Origin: Oceanicola sp.
Lineage (GTDB): Bacteria > Pseudomonadota > Alphaproteobacteria > Rhodobacterales > Rhodobacteraceae
Assembly: GCA_017792405.1 (NCBI GenBank)
Contig: CP051231.1
Coordinates: 3,790,062-3,854,061, forward strand
Direction of reading: 5' to 3'
Length of the DNA: 64,000 nt
Part shown: piece after piece, positions 1-7,823 of the stretch
Layout of the letters: each line of letters begins with the position of its first letter
How positions within the stretch are numbered: position 1 is the stretch's first letter
Notes under the pieces: generated by a model
Told to the model about the DNA's origin: nothing
Databases searched by the model: none
What the model saw: only the letters and a program-made list of their open reading frames with translations
Made by a program: the position numbers and the translations under genes

Positions 1-2539
1 GGCCCTCCATTGCGTTTCGAATGACACCCAGTGCCTTTTCTGCCGCTGGACCTTTGATTCTGGTCAGTGCATCGGCAATCTCGGCAAACTGGGCAGCTTC
101 TACCCGGCTGATACTTGCGGGGTCTATCTCCATGATGCTCTCGCTTATCTCTCTCGCTGCATCCAATGGATTGCCACCCTTGCCAAGCGTCCTGCGCAGA
201 AGGCTGGGCTGTGTTTCTGCACGTGCCTGATGCTGGACCGCCTGCCGGATAGCGGTTGCAGAGTTCCGCGACACAGCAGCACGAAGGGCCAACGCATCCG
301 AGGTCCTCGCGAGTTCTTGTACCAGTCGGTTGGCGTCAGTGGGGCCAAGGATCATCTTTAGCTTTTTGATGTTGGCCTCGGTTGTCATGGCCCTGACAGC
401 ATCAAGCGCTTGTTTGGCGGCGTCCTGACCTTGTCCGAAGTCAAAGGAGCCATCCTCGATGCTCTGCAAAGTCGTGCGGGCGTTGCTCATGATTTCATCC
501 AGGTTCTCCCGGATACCCCTCTTGGCAGCGGCACGTGTTTCTGCCGACATTCCGCCCTTCATGAACTCGCGCACATCTTCAGCTTTGACCGATTTGCCAA
601 GTAGCGAACGGCCTAGATTCAGCGCGTGATCTTCACGAAGTTTGTCGCCTCCTAGCCTGACCGCCCGCCCGTAAGCCGGTACGGCATCAGTGAGTGCGTC
701 CCGGAGGTCGCCTGCCAGACGGTTGGCCCTGACCCCTGCGGCGGTCGGCCTGCCGAACTTGTCAACTTCGTCAGCACCCACGTTCCCGAGGGCCTTCTTG
801 ATCTCATCGAGTTGCCGCACATTAGGCATTTCGCGGAACGTTACGCTTCCGTCCTCCGCGATGTCCGCAAGGATCTGCAGGTTTCGCTCCCCCGCCTCCT
901 GCATAGCCTCGTTTGCCTCAGAAACAGCCCGGCGCAGAGTGTTCGGGGGAACGCGTTCAAGAACGCTCTCGATCCTGCGCCCCGCATTGGAGGAGTAATC
1001 GACGGGTTTGGAGTACGCGGCTCTATAGGCTTGGCTCCGAGCCCCCGAGGTTCTTACGGCGATGTCACGAGCGGCTGACTTCACGCCTCCAGCCTTGCCG
1101 AGAACATCGTCGAGGATGTGAACGAACCTCTTACCCTGAGCAGCCGAGCGCGCGCCTACGCGGTCACGGGTCACAGCGAGGGCACGACCGCCAGTCTGAG
1201 AGGAGGCATCCAGCAACGCACGTGTCGAAGGCCCAGCATCTGCCAACATAGCGTCATCGCCGCCGCGTGCTAAAGCAGCGGTTGCTTTCCCGAGATCATC
1301 GTTAATCAGCGCGCCCTTAACGATGCGAGCGGCCTGCATCGAGATGCCCATCTCGTCGGCAATTGATCTGACGTCAAGCTTCCCGACCCAACGCTTCACA
1401 AGCGCAGGACCGACTTTCCGCATGCCTTCTCGACCTGCTTCGAAACCCTTTTTGACACCGGCACCGATGAAGGGGGCAAGAAGACCGAACGCCCCTCCAG
1501 CCCCGGCCCCAACCGCACCGCCTCGCGCGCTCTGTGCTGAGCGTTCACTAGCAGTCTCGCCAGCGCCAAATCCGGAAACCGCCCCCTCAGCGCCACCGCC
1601 GACCACCCCGACACCTGCGCCACGGACAAGCGTGCCTGCACCAGTCTGAGCGGCCCCCACATAGCCAGCGGCAGCAGGCAGTAGGGGCAGCGAACCTGCG
1701 ACGCCCCCGGCAATGTTTAAAGTAGCTGATTGGCCGGGGTGCTCCCGATCCATCGCATCGGAGGTGCGACGCCAGTTTTCCTTCACTCCATCCCCATAAA
1801 ATGCCCCAGCAGCCTCATCCAAATACTGACCAACGAACGGCACCCCCTCCACGAACTTCGCTCCACGTGCCGCTACAGGATTCTCCGCTATACGATCCCT
1901 GTCGATGTCGCCCTGAATTAGTTCACTTGGTGTCCGTCCACCTAGAAGCTCAGCGATCCGCGATTGATCGGTCGTCGAGAACCCGGGAGATGAGTATGCG
2001 AACGAGCCATCTGCGAGACGGTAAACCTTGCCGTCTCCAACCTCGCGAACTAACTCGCGCCCGTCACCTTGGTAGTTCTTCCACGGGCCTTGCTCTTCTG
2101 CCTGGTACTTGTTCCAAGGGCCAGGCTGGGCGATTACTGCTTCACGCAGCCTGGCAGCTCCTTCCAAATCACCAGCCGCTTCGGCGCGCTCTGCTGCCTT
2201 GACGACCTCTTGAACTGACACGGCTTGGCCGTCCCCCCCTCCATCAGACTTGCTTGACTGAAGTTTCTTCGCGATTGCTGCAAGCCTTCGTGCGCCTTCC
2301 GTATCTCCCGCCTCGTAGGCGTTACGCATGGCGCTGAGCACTTCTTCGTAGGCAATCTTGCCTTCGGCACGCCGAATGGCCGCACTTTGCTCGGCGTTCA
2401 GAGCTGGTTTTCCTGTAGATGGGGGTGCCGTCTCTGCCGCAAGCTCTGCTCTGCGGCGAGCGATAAGCTCGTCGACATTTACCCCCTCCGCCCGAAGTTC
2501 CTCGCGCCGCTTCGCAATTCGTTCTTCAATGCTGCTCAT
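1..2539 (-). CDS. Large phage-like protein with glycine-rich hydrophobic centre, 3' end beyond window
   Basis: One frame stays open from an ATG at 2539 to the window edge (at least 846 codons). It begins MSSIEERIAKRREELRAEG. Residues about 1-130 are charged and helical, with two related helices (AGDTEGARRLAAIAKK and AGDLEGAARLREAVIA). Then comes a repeated aromatic motif, GPWNKYQ and GPWKNYQ. Residues about 265-345 form a Gly/Ala-rich hydrophobic stretch, and the rest is helical. Long proteins of this build are common among phage internal-virion or DNA-ejection proteins, and the location in an integrase-bearing element fits. That function is inferred from architecture only; no catalytic motif was recognised. 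It lies 62 nt downstream of a coupled three-gene run and is probably co-transcribed with it. Confidence 0.75.
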   Translation of the reverse strand, partial: MSSIEERIAKRREELRAEGVNVDELIARRRAELAAETAPPSTGKPALNAEQSAAIRRAEGKIAYEEVLSAMRNAYEAGDTEGARRLAAIAKKLQSSKSDGGGDGQAVSVQEVVKAAERAEAAGDLEGAARLREAVIAQPGPWNKYQAEEQGPWKNYQGDGRELVREVGDGKVYRLADGSFAYSSPGFSTTDQSRIAELLGGRTPSELIQGDIDRDRIAENPVAARGAKFVEGVPFVGQYLDEAAGAFYGDGVKENWRRTSDAMDREHPGQSATLNIAGGVAGSLPLLPAAAGYVGAAQTGAGTLVRGAGVGVVGGGAEGAVSGFGAGETASERSAQSARGGAVGAGAGGAFGLLAPFIGAGVKKGFEAGREGMRKVGPALVKRWVGKLDVRSIADEMGISMQAARIVKGALINDDLGKATAALARGGDDAMLADAGPSTRALLDASSQTGGRALAVTRDRVGARSAAQGKRFVHILDDVLGKAGGVKSAARDIAVRTSGARSQAYRAAYSKPVDYSSNAGRRIESVLERVPPNTLRRAVSEANEAMQEAGERNLQILADIAEDGSVTFREMPNVRQLDEIKKALGNVGADEVDKFGRPTAAGVRANRLAGDLRDALTDAVPAYGRAVRLGGDKLREDHALNLGRSLLGKSVKAEDVREFMKGGMSAETRAAAKRGIRENLDEIMSNARTTLQSIEDGSFDFGQGQDAAKQALDAVRAMTTEANIKKLKMILGPTDANRLVQELARTSDALALRAAVSRNSATAIRQAVQHQARAETQPSLLRRTLGKGGNPLDAAREISESIMEIDPASISRVEAAQFAEIADALTRIKGPAAEKALGVIRNAMEG

Positions 2540-2601
2540 TGTTCAGTTCCCGTCCTACATGCTCGTTTCTGGTTGTGCTCTCATTTGTGCCCGATCCGGC
2601 C

Positions 2602-2826
2602 CTACCGTGTGTCACCGGAGTCGCTGCTCCGGTGGCGCAGCGTCGCAACGTAGGCTGGCCACTGATTCCGCAGCCACTCAGCCGTTTCTTCTCTTTGTTC
2701 AGCGGTTACCGGGGAGCGCTCAGCGACTTGGTCCAAGTAGCTCTTCAGGCGCTCCTTCGCGCCAGACGTGGCGCGCATCGGCTTTCTGGCTTCGAGCGCT
2801 TCCAGTCGTTTGTTGAGGTCGCTCAT
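2602..2826 (-). CDS. Small coil-forming protein of mobile element (74 aa)
   Basis: The ATG overlaps the stop of the preceding gene by 4 nt (ATGA), which implies translational coupling. The protein starts MSDLNKRLEALEARK, a short amphipathic heptad pattern, followed by a basic segment and an acidic helix. There is no signal peptide or membrane segment. The N-terminal motif resembles the start of the 122-aa neighbour and the last residues of the DUF5681 protein. No family was recognised. Being placed directly before the long phage-like protein suggests a small accessory or structural role, but this is inference. Confidence 0.65.
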   Translation of the reverse strand: MSDLNKRLEALEARKPMRATSGAKERLKSYLDQVAERSPVTAEQREETAEWLRNQWPAYVATLRHRSSDSGDTR

Positions 2827-3191
2827 TGGACTTCCCCAGCTTGTGCGGAGATATCGCTCAGCGTGTCCTCAAGCATTCCCTCCGACACATCGACGCCGGA
2901 GGAGTGAGCTAGCGATATTTCCGACTTGTACGCAGCTAAGAACACTTCCAACTCGGCATCGGACATTCCCCGGAGACCCCGAGCCAACCCGGCTTGGCGA
3001 TAGACACGAACGAGAAAGGCGCTCTCTCGCTCTCCTTCTTCCCTCCATATGGTCCCGGCTGGGGTCGTCGCCATAACATATGATGCTGCCTCATCGGGCG
3101 ACTTTACGATCCTCCTAAGAAGGATGGGTATTCGCTTACCTTGCCCGGTTTGATCTTCCAGCCGATTGAGACGGCGCTTCAAAGTACTCAT
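2823..3191 (-). CDS. Hypothetical mobile-element protein with N-terminal coil (122 aa)
   Basis: This gene overlaps both neighbours by 4 nt (ATGA at each end), so it is the middle of a translationally coupled run. It starts MSTLKRRLNRLEDQTGQGK, a short basic coil. A mixed alpha/beta middle follows (residues about 20-75), then an acidic helical C-terminus. There is no signal peptide and no recognised family. Small proteins starting with an L..RL..LE coil are often seen among phage packaging and head genes of alphaproteobacteria, so a phage-related role is plausible but unproven. Confidence 0.7.
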   Translation of the reverse strand: MSTLKRRLNRLEDQTGQGKRIPILLRRIVKSPDEAASYVMATTPAGTIWREEGERESAFLVRVYRQAGLARGLRGMSDAELEVFLAAYKSEISLAHSSGVDVSEGMLEDTLSDISAQAGEVQ

Positions 3192-3634
3192 TCCCTTGCC
3201 TCCAGTGCTTCGATCCGGTGCTCCAGCTCGGTGGTTTCCAGCGTCTTCCTATATCCCTCCACGAGGGCCATCACGCTCGCGCCCTCCATTGGTGTGAGGT
3301 CGCCATCTGAGACGGCCTGCAGGATCGCCTGAGCGGCCCGTGAGGCGTCCTTGGCGCTTTTCATGCGGGGAAGCTCAAATTCGACCGGCGAGTCCTTCCG
3401 CTGCGGCGCTATGCGCTCCAGGCAGAGGCGCAGGGCCGTGGTGTCTCCCTCCAGCGCTTTCTCGATGGCCTTGCGCGTCAGCCCCTCGGCTTCGCCCTCC
3501 AGCAGGCTTTCAACCACTCGGGTAACGCGATGCCGTGCGCCAGCCGGGCGACCGGGGTTTCCAGGAGCGAAGGTGCCGTCGGGATTGCGGCCATCCGTAG
3601 TCGGCCCGTTGTTACGGTCTTCAGACGCTGACAT
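3188..3634 (-). CDS. DUF5681 domain protein, phage/mobile-element associated
   Basis: The ATG at 3634 was preferred over a longer frame reaching 3760 because AGGAGG-like bases sit 8 nt upstream and the extension runs through the repeat-rich spacer. The 148-aa protein carries the DUF5681 signature near its N-terminus: GRNPDGTFAPGNPGRPAG, then ARHRVTR. A helical region follows, including LRLCLERIAP. DUF5681 proteins often lie beside phage packaging genes and have been linked to small-terminase-like DNA binding; their function is not established. The C-terminus ends LEHRIEALEARE, a coil echoed at the start of the next two proteins. The stop overlaps the next ATG by 4 nt. Confidence 0.8.
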   Translation of the reverse strand: MSASEDRNNGPTTDGRNPDGTFAPGNPGRPAGARHRVTRVVESLLEGEAEGLTRKAIEKALEGDTTALRLCLERIAPQRKDSPVEFELPRMKSAKDASRAAQAILQAVSDGDLTPMEGASVMALVEGYRKTLETTELEHRIEALEARE

Positions 3635-3678
3635 GGCGCTGCCCTCCTGTATTTTGCTGCACCACCTCGCGCGGAACA

Positions 3679-3795
3679 GGTGACGCAGCATCACCACCCC
3701 CCACCCCCCCTTTAGGGGTGGGGGTGGTGACGCACCTGTAATTGGGGGTGTTTGCGTCACCCTGCGTTACCCCTGCTCTGGGGGTGGTGACGCAC
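3679..3795. repeat. Iteron-like cluster of GGTGACGCA motifs
   Basis: The 9-mer GGTGACGCA occurs at 3679-3687, 3726-3734 and 3786-3794. It occurs inverted (TGCGTCACC) at 3753-3761, and inverted with one change (TGCGTTACC) at 3763-3771. The 16-mer GGGGGTGGTGACGCAC is repeated exactly at 3720-3735 and 3780-3795, spaced 60 bp. The cluster lies directly downstream of a replicative-helicase-like gene, where satellites and plasmids may keep origins or operators. The function is inferred. Confidence 0.6.
3691..3730 (-). promoter_or_regulatory. Strong GC-rich hairpin between helicase and DUF5681 genes
   Basis: TCACCACCCCCCACCC (from 3691) pairs with GGGTGGGGGTGGTGA (to 3730) with one bulged base, giving a stem of about 15 bp. 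It lies after the RepA-like gene and before the DUF5681 gene, all on the minus strand. It could be a transcript-processing or termination element separating replication from structural genes. No clear T tract follows, so a classical terminator is uncertain. Confidence 0.5.
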
Positions 3796-3796
3796 A

Positions 3797-4978
3797 TCAT
3801 ACGGTTGCCCATTCGCCTACCTCCAAGGTGGGAACTGGTTTGCGGATAGGCCCGAGTTTCTGTCCCTTCACCAGCGCACCAGACTTGAGCCAGGCCTCGA
3901 TCATCTTCTTGATGCGTTTGCGGTCAGCGGTGGCGTCCAGGTCCAGCACCTCGGCAACGGCCACGCCCGCCCATTCATCGCCAGCTTGATCGGAGTAGCG
4001 CAGTCCCCTGCCATCAAGCGTCCGCTGCACACCCAACAGGTCCTTCGCTGTGAACCCGTCGAAAGTGTCCGGCCATTCCCATACCTCGGCAACACCGACG
4101 CTATCACCGTTGGCCAGATGCACGGACGCCATGCGCCGCCAGACTCGATCACCGACAGGCGCAAGGTTGGCTTTGTCGCGGGTGATAGCGAAGTAGGTTG
4201 CGGGATCATCTTGCACCCCGGCCTCGGCCTTCATCGCATCGCTCATCTTGTTTAGAACCCGCCCAGACCGCGCCGCAGCAAGCAGTGCAGATGCCCCGCG
4301 CCCGCTTTCGGTGGTAGCTTCCTCGCCGTTGGTCTTGCGGGTGTGGTGAACCAACTCGATAGCGCAGTTGCACCGATCCGCCAGCCGCGCCCATTCCTTC
4401 GCCACGAGGTCGATTGCCCCATTGTCGTTCTCAGAGGCTTGATGCGAGGAAACGAAAGGGTCGATCACCAGCACGTCGATTTGACGCGCTTCGATCTCAT
4501 CGGCCAGCGCATCCAGTTCCGGTTTGATGATCTGCACACCCTCGCGGGTTTGAATAGCTGTGCTCAAGGTGCGTTCCCGGCCCGTGTCTACATAGAGTTG
4601 CCCAGCGATTTCATCGGGGCTGACCTGGTGGTGCTGCATGGCCGCGATGATGCGGCGGTCCATCTCGTCGCGCGGGTCTTCCAAGTTGTAGAGCCAGACC
4701 TTGAGACCCTTTGCCGTCCAGTCGCCAAGAAGCTCGCGCCCGGAAGCCATAGAAAGCGCCTCACAGATCGTCAGAGACGACTTACCGACGCCGCCAGGAG
4801 CGACCGTCACTGAAACCTGCTTTCGGATCAGGTGGCGTCCGTAGAGCCAAGGGCGGGGCGGGATATTCAACGGATCGCGCCAGACGAATTCGGTAGCCAA
4901 CCGAACATTTGCCTGCCGATTGATGGACGACCGATGAGCGTCAAGCTGCAGTGCTATTTCGGAGAAGTCTCGCATCAT
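3797..4978 (-). CDS. RepA-like AAA/DnaB-family ATPase (helicase) of mobile element
   Basis: This 393-aa protein has a Walker A motif, APGGVGKSS, at residues 60-68. The hydrophobic strand and acidic Walker B is IDVLVIDPF at about 168-175, followed by a VHHTRK motif near 207 typical of RepA/DnaB-type hexameric helicases (AAA_25/RepA group). Such proteins unwind DNA at plasmid or satellite origins. The ATG overlaps the upstream 162-aa gene by 4 nt, so the two are coupled. The C-terminal third (DWxxVAVAEVLDL) looks like a winged-helix segment and could bind DNA. The repeat cluster just downstream is a candidate target. Family assignment is firm; role as the element's replication helicase is inferred. 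Confidence 0.85.
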   Translation of the reverse strand: MMRDFSEIALQLDAHRSSINRQANVRLATEFVWRDPLNIPPRPWLYGRHLIRKQVSVTVAPGGVGKSSLTICEALSMASGRELLGDWTAKGLKVWLYNLEDPRDEMDRRIIAAMQHHQVSPDEIAGQLYVDTGRERTLSTAIQTREGVQIIKPELDALADEIEARQIDVLVIDPFVSSHQASENDNGAIDLVAKEWARLADRCNCAIELVHHTRKTNGEEATTESGRGASALLAAARSGRVLNKMSDAMKAEAGVQDDPATYFAITRDKANLAPVGDRVWRRMASVHLANGDSVGVAEVWEWPDTFDGFTAKDLLGVQRTLDGRGLRYSDQAGDEWAGVAVAEVLDLDATADRKRIKKMIEAWLKSGALVKGQKLGPIRKPVPTLEVGEWATV

Positions 4979-5463
4979 GCGGCCTCTCCATGCACGTAGT
5001 TAAGGAAATCGAACCGGTCGCGCTGCGAGAGGGTGTTGAAGATGGTCACCAGGTAGGCCCGCCGCTCTTCCGGCCCTGCATGGTCTACCCAGAATGAGGC
5101 TTCCGCTACCGGATCGCCCAGGGCAGCCACGGGCCAGCCAGAGCCAGCGAAAGCGGCGTTGAAGGTGTCAGCCGCAGCTCCGGGAGGGAGGGTCTTGAGC
5201 GCGGAGAAGGCTAAAGCCGCTCGTTCGGCGTCGGTCAACCAAACGGAAGCAACCGTGACGAAGCCCGACCAGCCTGTGCTGGTTCCTATGGTGAGCGCAT
5301 AGCCAAGCATCCGCGCCGCGCGCTTATGGCCAGGCTTGGCATAGAGAGACATTGCGGAGCGGGGGCGTTTCGGTGTATGTTTGCTAAGAAGCTGCCCTGC
5401 TTCACTTTTTTCGGCCCCGGTCGCGTCTGCAAACGCTTCCGGGGTTCTGATTTTTCTGCTCAT
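4975..5463 (-). CDS. Hypothetical protein coupled to RepA-like helicase (162 aa)
   Basis: This gene lies between the AlpA-type regulator (11 nt away) and the RepA-like ATPase (4-nt overlap), so it belongs to the early operon. The protein starts MSRKIRTPEAFADATG and is basic at the N-terminus. It has a moderately hydrophobic middle (LGYALTIGTSTGWSGFVTVA) and an acidic helical end. There is no signal peptide and no recognised domain. Position suggests a replication accessory or copy-control protein, but the sequence alone does not show it. Confidence 0.7.
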   Translation of the reverse strand: MSRKIRTPEAFADATGAEKSEAGQLLSKHTPKRPRSAMSLYAKPGHKRAARMLGYALTIGTSTGWSGFVTVASVWLTDAERAALAFSALKTLPPGAAADTFNAAFAGSGWPVAALGDPVAEASFWVDHAGPEERRAYLVTIFNTLSQRDRFDFLNYVHGEAA

Positions 5464-5474
5464 GTTTTGACGCC

Positions 5475-5675
5475 TCAGGCAGCTTCGCGATTGGCTTTTG
5501 CTGACTCGATGAAGGCCGCGATCTCAGAGGCCGACCAGCGGGTCATACCACCAATGCGAATGGGTTGCGGGAGCGTGCCGCTCGCTACGCCGCGCCACAC
5601 CGTTGCGACGCTGCATCCAAGCGCGGCAGCGGCGTCCCTCACGCTGACCAGGCGGTCGCTGTCTTTCTTAGTCAT
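5475..5675 (-). CDS. AlpA-family helix-turn-helix regulator/excisionase
   Basis: The frame is open further upstream, but the ATG at 5675 has GAGGTG 6 nt before it and gives a 66-aa protein of normal AlpA size. It reads LVSVRDAAAALGCSVATVWR followed by PIRIGGMTRWSASEI, the typical AlpA/MerR-like winged helix-turn-helix. AlpA-type proteins activate integrase genes or act as excision factors in P4-like satellites and genomic islands. Here it sits between the 261-aa gene and the replication genes, and probably controls the integration/excision decision. Confidence 0.85.
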   Translation of the reverse strand: MTKKDSDRLVSVRDAAAALGCSVATVWRGVASGTLPQPIRIGGMTRWSASEIAAFIESAKANREAA

Positions 5676-5728
5676 GTTCAACACCTCGATACGAGTTTCG
5701 ATGTGATGATGCTGCCAGCGATTCGCGC

Positions 5729-6514
5729 CTATGTAATACGCCCTATTATCGGGGATTGTCCGCATGGGTAGCGACCAGCAACCCACGTTTCGCGCCGACG
5801 AACAAGGCCCAATGAAATCAATAAGTTCTCGTTGTACTGATTGGCAATAATGTTGGCACGATCCCGGTTCCGTTTGTGCTTTCCGTTCGTGAGCCAATCG
5901 CGAATCCGGGTGTATTTCAGCGTGACGCCTCGGGCCGCCAAGGCGATGGAAACAACGTCGGCGGCACTATCGTGCTCCATTCCATCCCCTCGGGTCAGGG
6001 GGATATCAAAGATGTCTGAGAGTTGTTCCGCCGCCCAAACCGCGACGATAAACAGGCCAAAATCCTTTCCGGACTTCGGACCCGTCCTCTTCGCACCCAC
6101 GCTTTTGCCCTGCAGTAAGGAGAAGCAGATCGGCCTGAAAGCTTCCGGAATTGGTTTCGCGTTCCAGAGGTTTGCGCACGAAATATCCAAGAGCAATTCC
6201 AAGGTTTCGGGGTTTCCATGGGCGGAGACCGCAATATTTTTTGCAGCGATGTCATCCACTTCGTAGAAGACTCTGTTCGGCCCGATGACCACTGAGCGAA
6301 TCCCTGGATGAACCAGCAAAAGCACCTGTAAGAAGTCGTACTCCGAAAATTCCTTGAATGAGATTTGCGTGATCTCTTCTAAGCCACAAACCATTTGCTC
6401 AACGCACTCTATTGGGTTCAAGTTGGGTGCTTCAGGAAATGAAGGGCGGCTACGGCGTGTCAAAGCTGCACCACATTGGTGAGGTGGCAACAAGTACTTA
6501 GCAGGTTCGCCCAA
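5729..6514 (-). CDS. Unrecognised mobile-element protein (about 261 aa), possible cargo
   Basis: The open frame starts at 6514, overlapping the integrase 3' end by 55 nt. A later ATG at 6394 (MVCGLEEITQ) would remove the overlap, so the start is uncertain. The protein is soluble, with no signal peptide or membrane helix. It has a mixed alpha/beta first half and a basic C-terminal region (RDWLTNGKHKRNRDRANII) that resembles a nucleic-acid-binding helix. Its base composition is visibly more AT-rich than the genes around it, suggesting separate acquisition. No family was recognised. Position beside the integrase is where satellites often carry defence or accessory genes. Confidence 0.6.
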   Translation of the reverse strand: MGEPAKYLLPPHQCGAALTRRSRPSFPEAPNLNPIECVEQMVCGLEEITQISFKEFSEYDFLQVLLLVHPGIRSVVIGPNRVFYEVDDIAAKNIAVSAHGNPETLELLLDISCANLWNAKPIPEAFRPICFSLLQGKSVGAKRTGPKSGKDFGLFIVAVWAAEQLSDIFDIPLTRGDGMEHDSAADVVSIALAARGVTLKYTRIRDWLTNGKHKRNRDRANIIANQYNENLLISLGLVRRRETWVAGRYPCGQSPIIGRIT

Positions 6515-7659
6515 CGCTCCATCAAAGCGCGCCGCTGCTCAAGGAAATCTGTGCGCCGGTAGGCCCGCTCAACCGCAGAACCCGCAACATGCCCCAGTGC
6601 CGTCTCGGCTACCTCGTGTGGTGCATCGGTCGCTTCAGCCAACCAAGTCCGAAGGCTAGACCGGAAGCCGTGGGGCCGCTCTTCCATACCCTTACGCTCC
6701 ATGAAGCGTGCCATTGTCGCATCCGAGATGACCCCCTTGCGGACGCTGGGGAAAAAGTAACCGTCTCTCGCGTGCGGCTTGGCCATCTCGATCACGGCCA
6801 GTGCCTCAGTTGAGAGCGGCACCCGGAAGTCTGAAGTCTGACCCACGCGGCCCTTCATCTCCTCGCCGGGTATCGTCCAGGTGTCGCCCTCGATGTCCTC
6901 CAGTCGCATGAAGCGCAGCGGCTTGGACCGCACCCCGGTCAGGATCAGGAGCCGCAAGGCAAGCTGGGTGACGGTCGGTTCAGTGAGCGATTGGTAGAAG
7001 GCCGGGACCACCTGCCACGGCAGTGACGGAATGTTGGTGGCCTTGTGACGGCTCTTCCCGAGCAGCGCCTTGGCCTTGTCGATGGCCTGCAGGTCCACAT
7101 CCAGCCCGAGGGCAGCGGCATGGCGGAACACGATGCTGAGCCGGTTCATCGCCTTGCGAGCCGTGTCGGCCTTCTCGTGCCAGATCGGCGCGAGGGTGTT
7201 TTTGATGTCCTGCTGATCCAGCTCCTCGACTGGCACCTTGCCCAGCTTAGGCAGAACGTGAAGCTCCAGAGGAGAGAACCAGCGCCCTGCCTTGCCGTCT
7301 CCCTTCAGTTCAGCCTTGCGGGCCTCAAAGGCATCCTCGGCCACCGTGCGCAGGGTGTTATCGTCTCGCGCCGCTTCGCGTTCCAACCTCTGCCGTTCCT
7401 TAATCGGGTCTTTGCCCGACCGAGCTACGGCACGCCAGCGCTCGGCAGCCTCTCGGGCCTCCTTCAGAGACACGGCTGTGAGGTTGCCCAGTCCCATCTC
7501 CCTGCGCCGACCATGAACCGTCACCCGCAGGAACCACTGAGCCCCGCCATCCTCGCGCTTGTGCAGCCAGAGGCCTCCGCCGTCGCCGTACTTGCCCGGC
7601 CCGGCGGACTTCACCTTGACGCTGGTCAGCTTGTTCAATGCCCTCACGGTCCTACCCAC
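6460..7659 (-). CDS. int: P4-type tyrosine recombinase (integrase)
   Basis: This 399-aa protein has an N-terminal arm-binding domain of the DUF4102 type (YGDGGGLWL, residues 24-32), a core-binding SAM-like domain (about 105-200) and a C-terminal catalytic domain. Catalytic residues are visible: Arg244 (TGVRS), His330 and Arg333 (HGFR), His357 (LGH) and Tyr367 (ERAYRR). It should catalyse site-specific integration and excision of the element occupying 1-7659 and beyond. The start is GTG at 7659; an in-frame GTG at 7647 is possible. It is the outermost element gene, so the attachment site should lie just to its right. Confidence 0.93.
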   Translation of the reverse strand: MGRTVRALNKLTSVKVKSAGPGKYGDGGGLWLHKREDGGAQWFLRVTVHGRRREMGLGNLTAVSLKEAREAAERWRAVARSGKDPIKERQRLEREAARDDNTLRTVAEDAFEARKAELKGDGKAGRWFSPLELHVLPKLGKVPVEELDQQDIKNTLAPIWHEKADTARKAMNRLSIVFRHAAALGLDVDLQAIDKAKALLGKSRHKATNIPSLPWQVVPAFYQSLTEPTVTQLALRLLILTGVRSKPLRFMRLEDIEGDTWTIPGEEMKGRVGQTSDFRVPLSTEALAVIEMAKPHARDGYFFPSVRKGVISDATMARFMERKGMEERPHGFRSSLRTWLAEATDAPHEVAETALGHVAGSAVERAYRRTDFLEQRRALMERWANLLSTCCHLTNVVQL

Positions 7660-7823
7660 CTCTCAATCCACCCCGATATATAGTATGGGGTGAGACCGGA
7701 TGGAATGACCTGAAACACCAGAAGTCAATTTTTATTGGCTAAGGTGCTAACCCCGGTACAGCGTGAGACTACATGATATTGATGTTCAATGCCCTTCAGC
7801 GGCACCAGTTTTCTCAATCATCT
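7660..7823. other. Presumed element boundary between integrase and chromosome
   Basis: This non-coding stretch separates the integrase start from the 3' end of the chromosomal dehydratase gene, and is visibly more AT-rich than the chromosomal side. The right attachment site and the integrase promoter are expected here. No tRNA fragment or obvious integrase-adjacent gene remnant could be recognised, and the matching left repeat lies outside the window. Confidence 0.4.

Noticed and set aside
5676..5897. Upstream extension of the AlpA-type gene to 140 codons
   Set aside because: AlpA proteins are about 60-80 aa, and the internal ATG at 5675 has a proper ribosome-binding site; the extension also overlaps the preceding gene.
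7660..7823. A tRNA or tRNA fragment as integration target of the element
   Set aside because: No cloverleaf or T-arm sequence could be found next to the integrase; the attachment site remains undefined.
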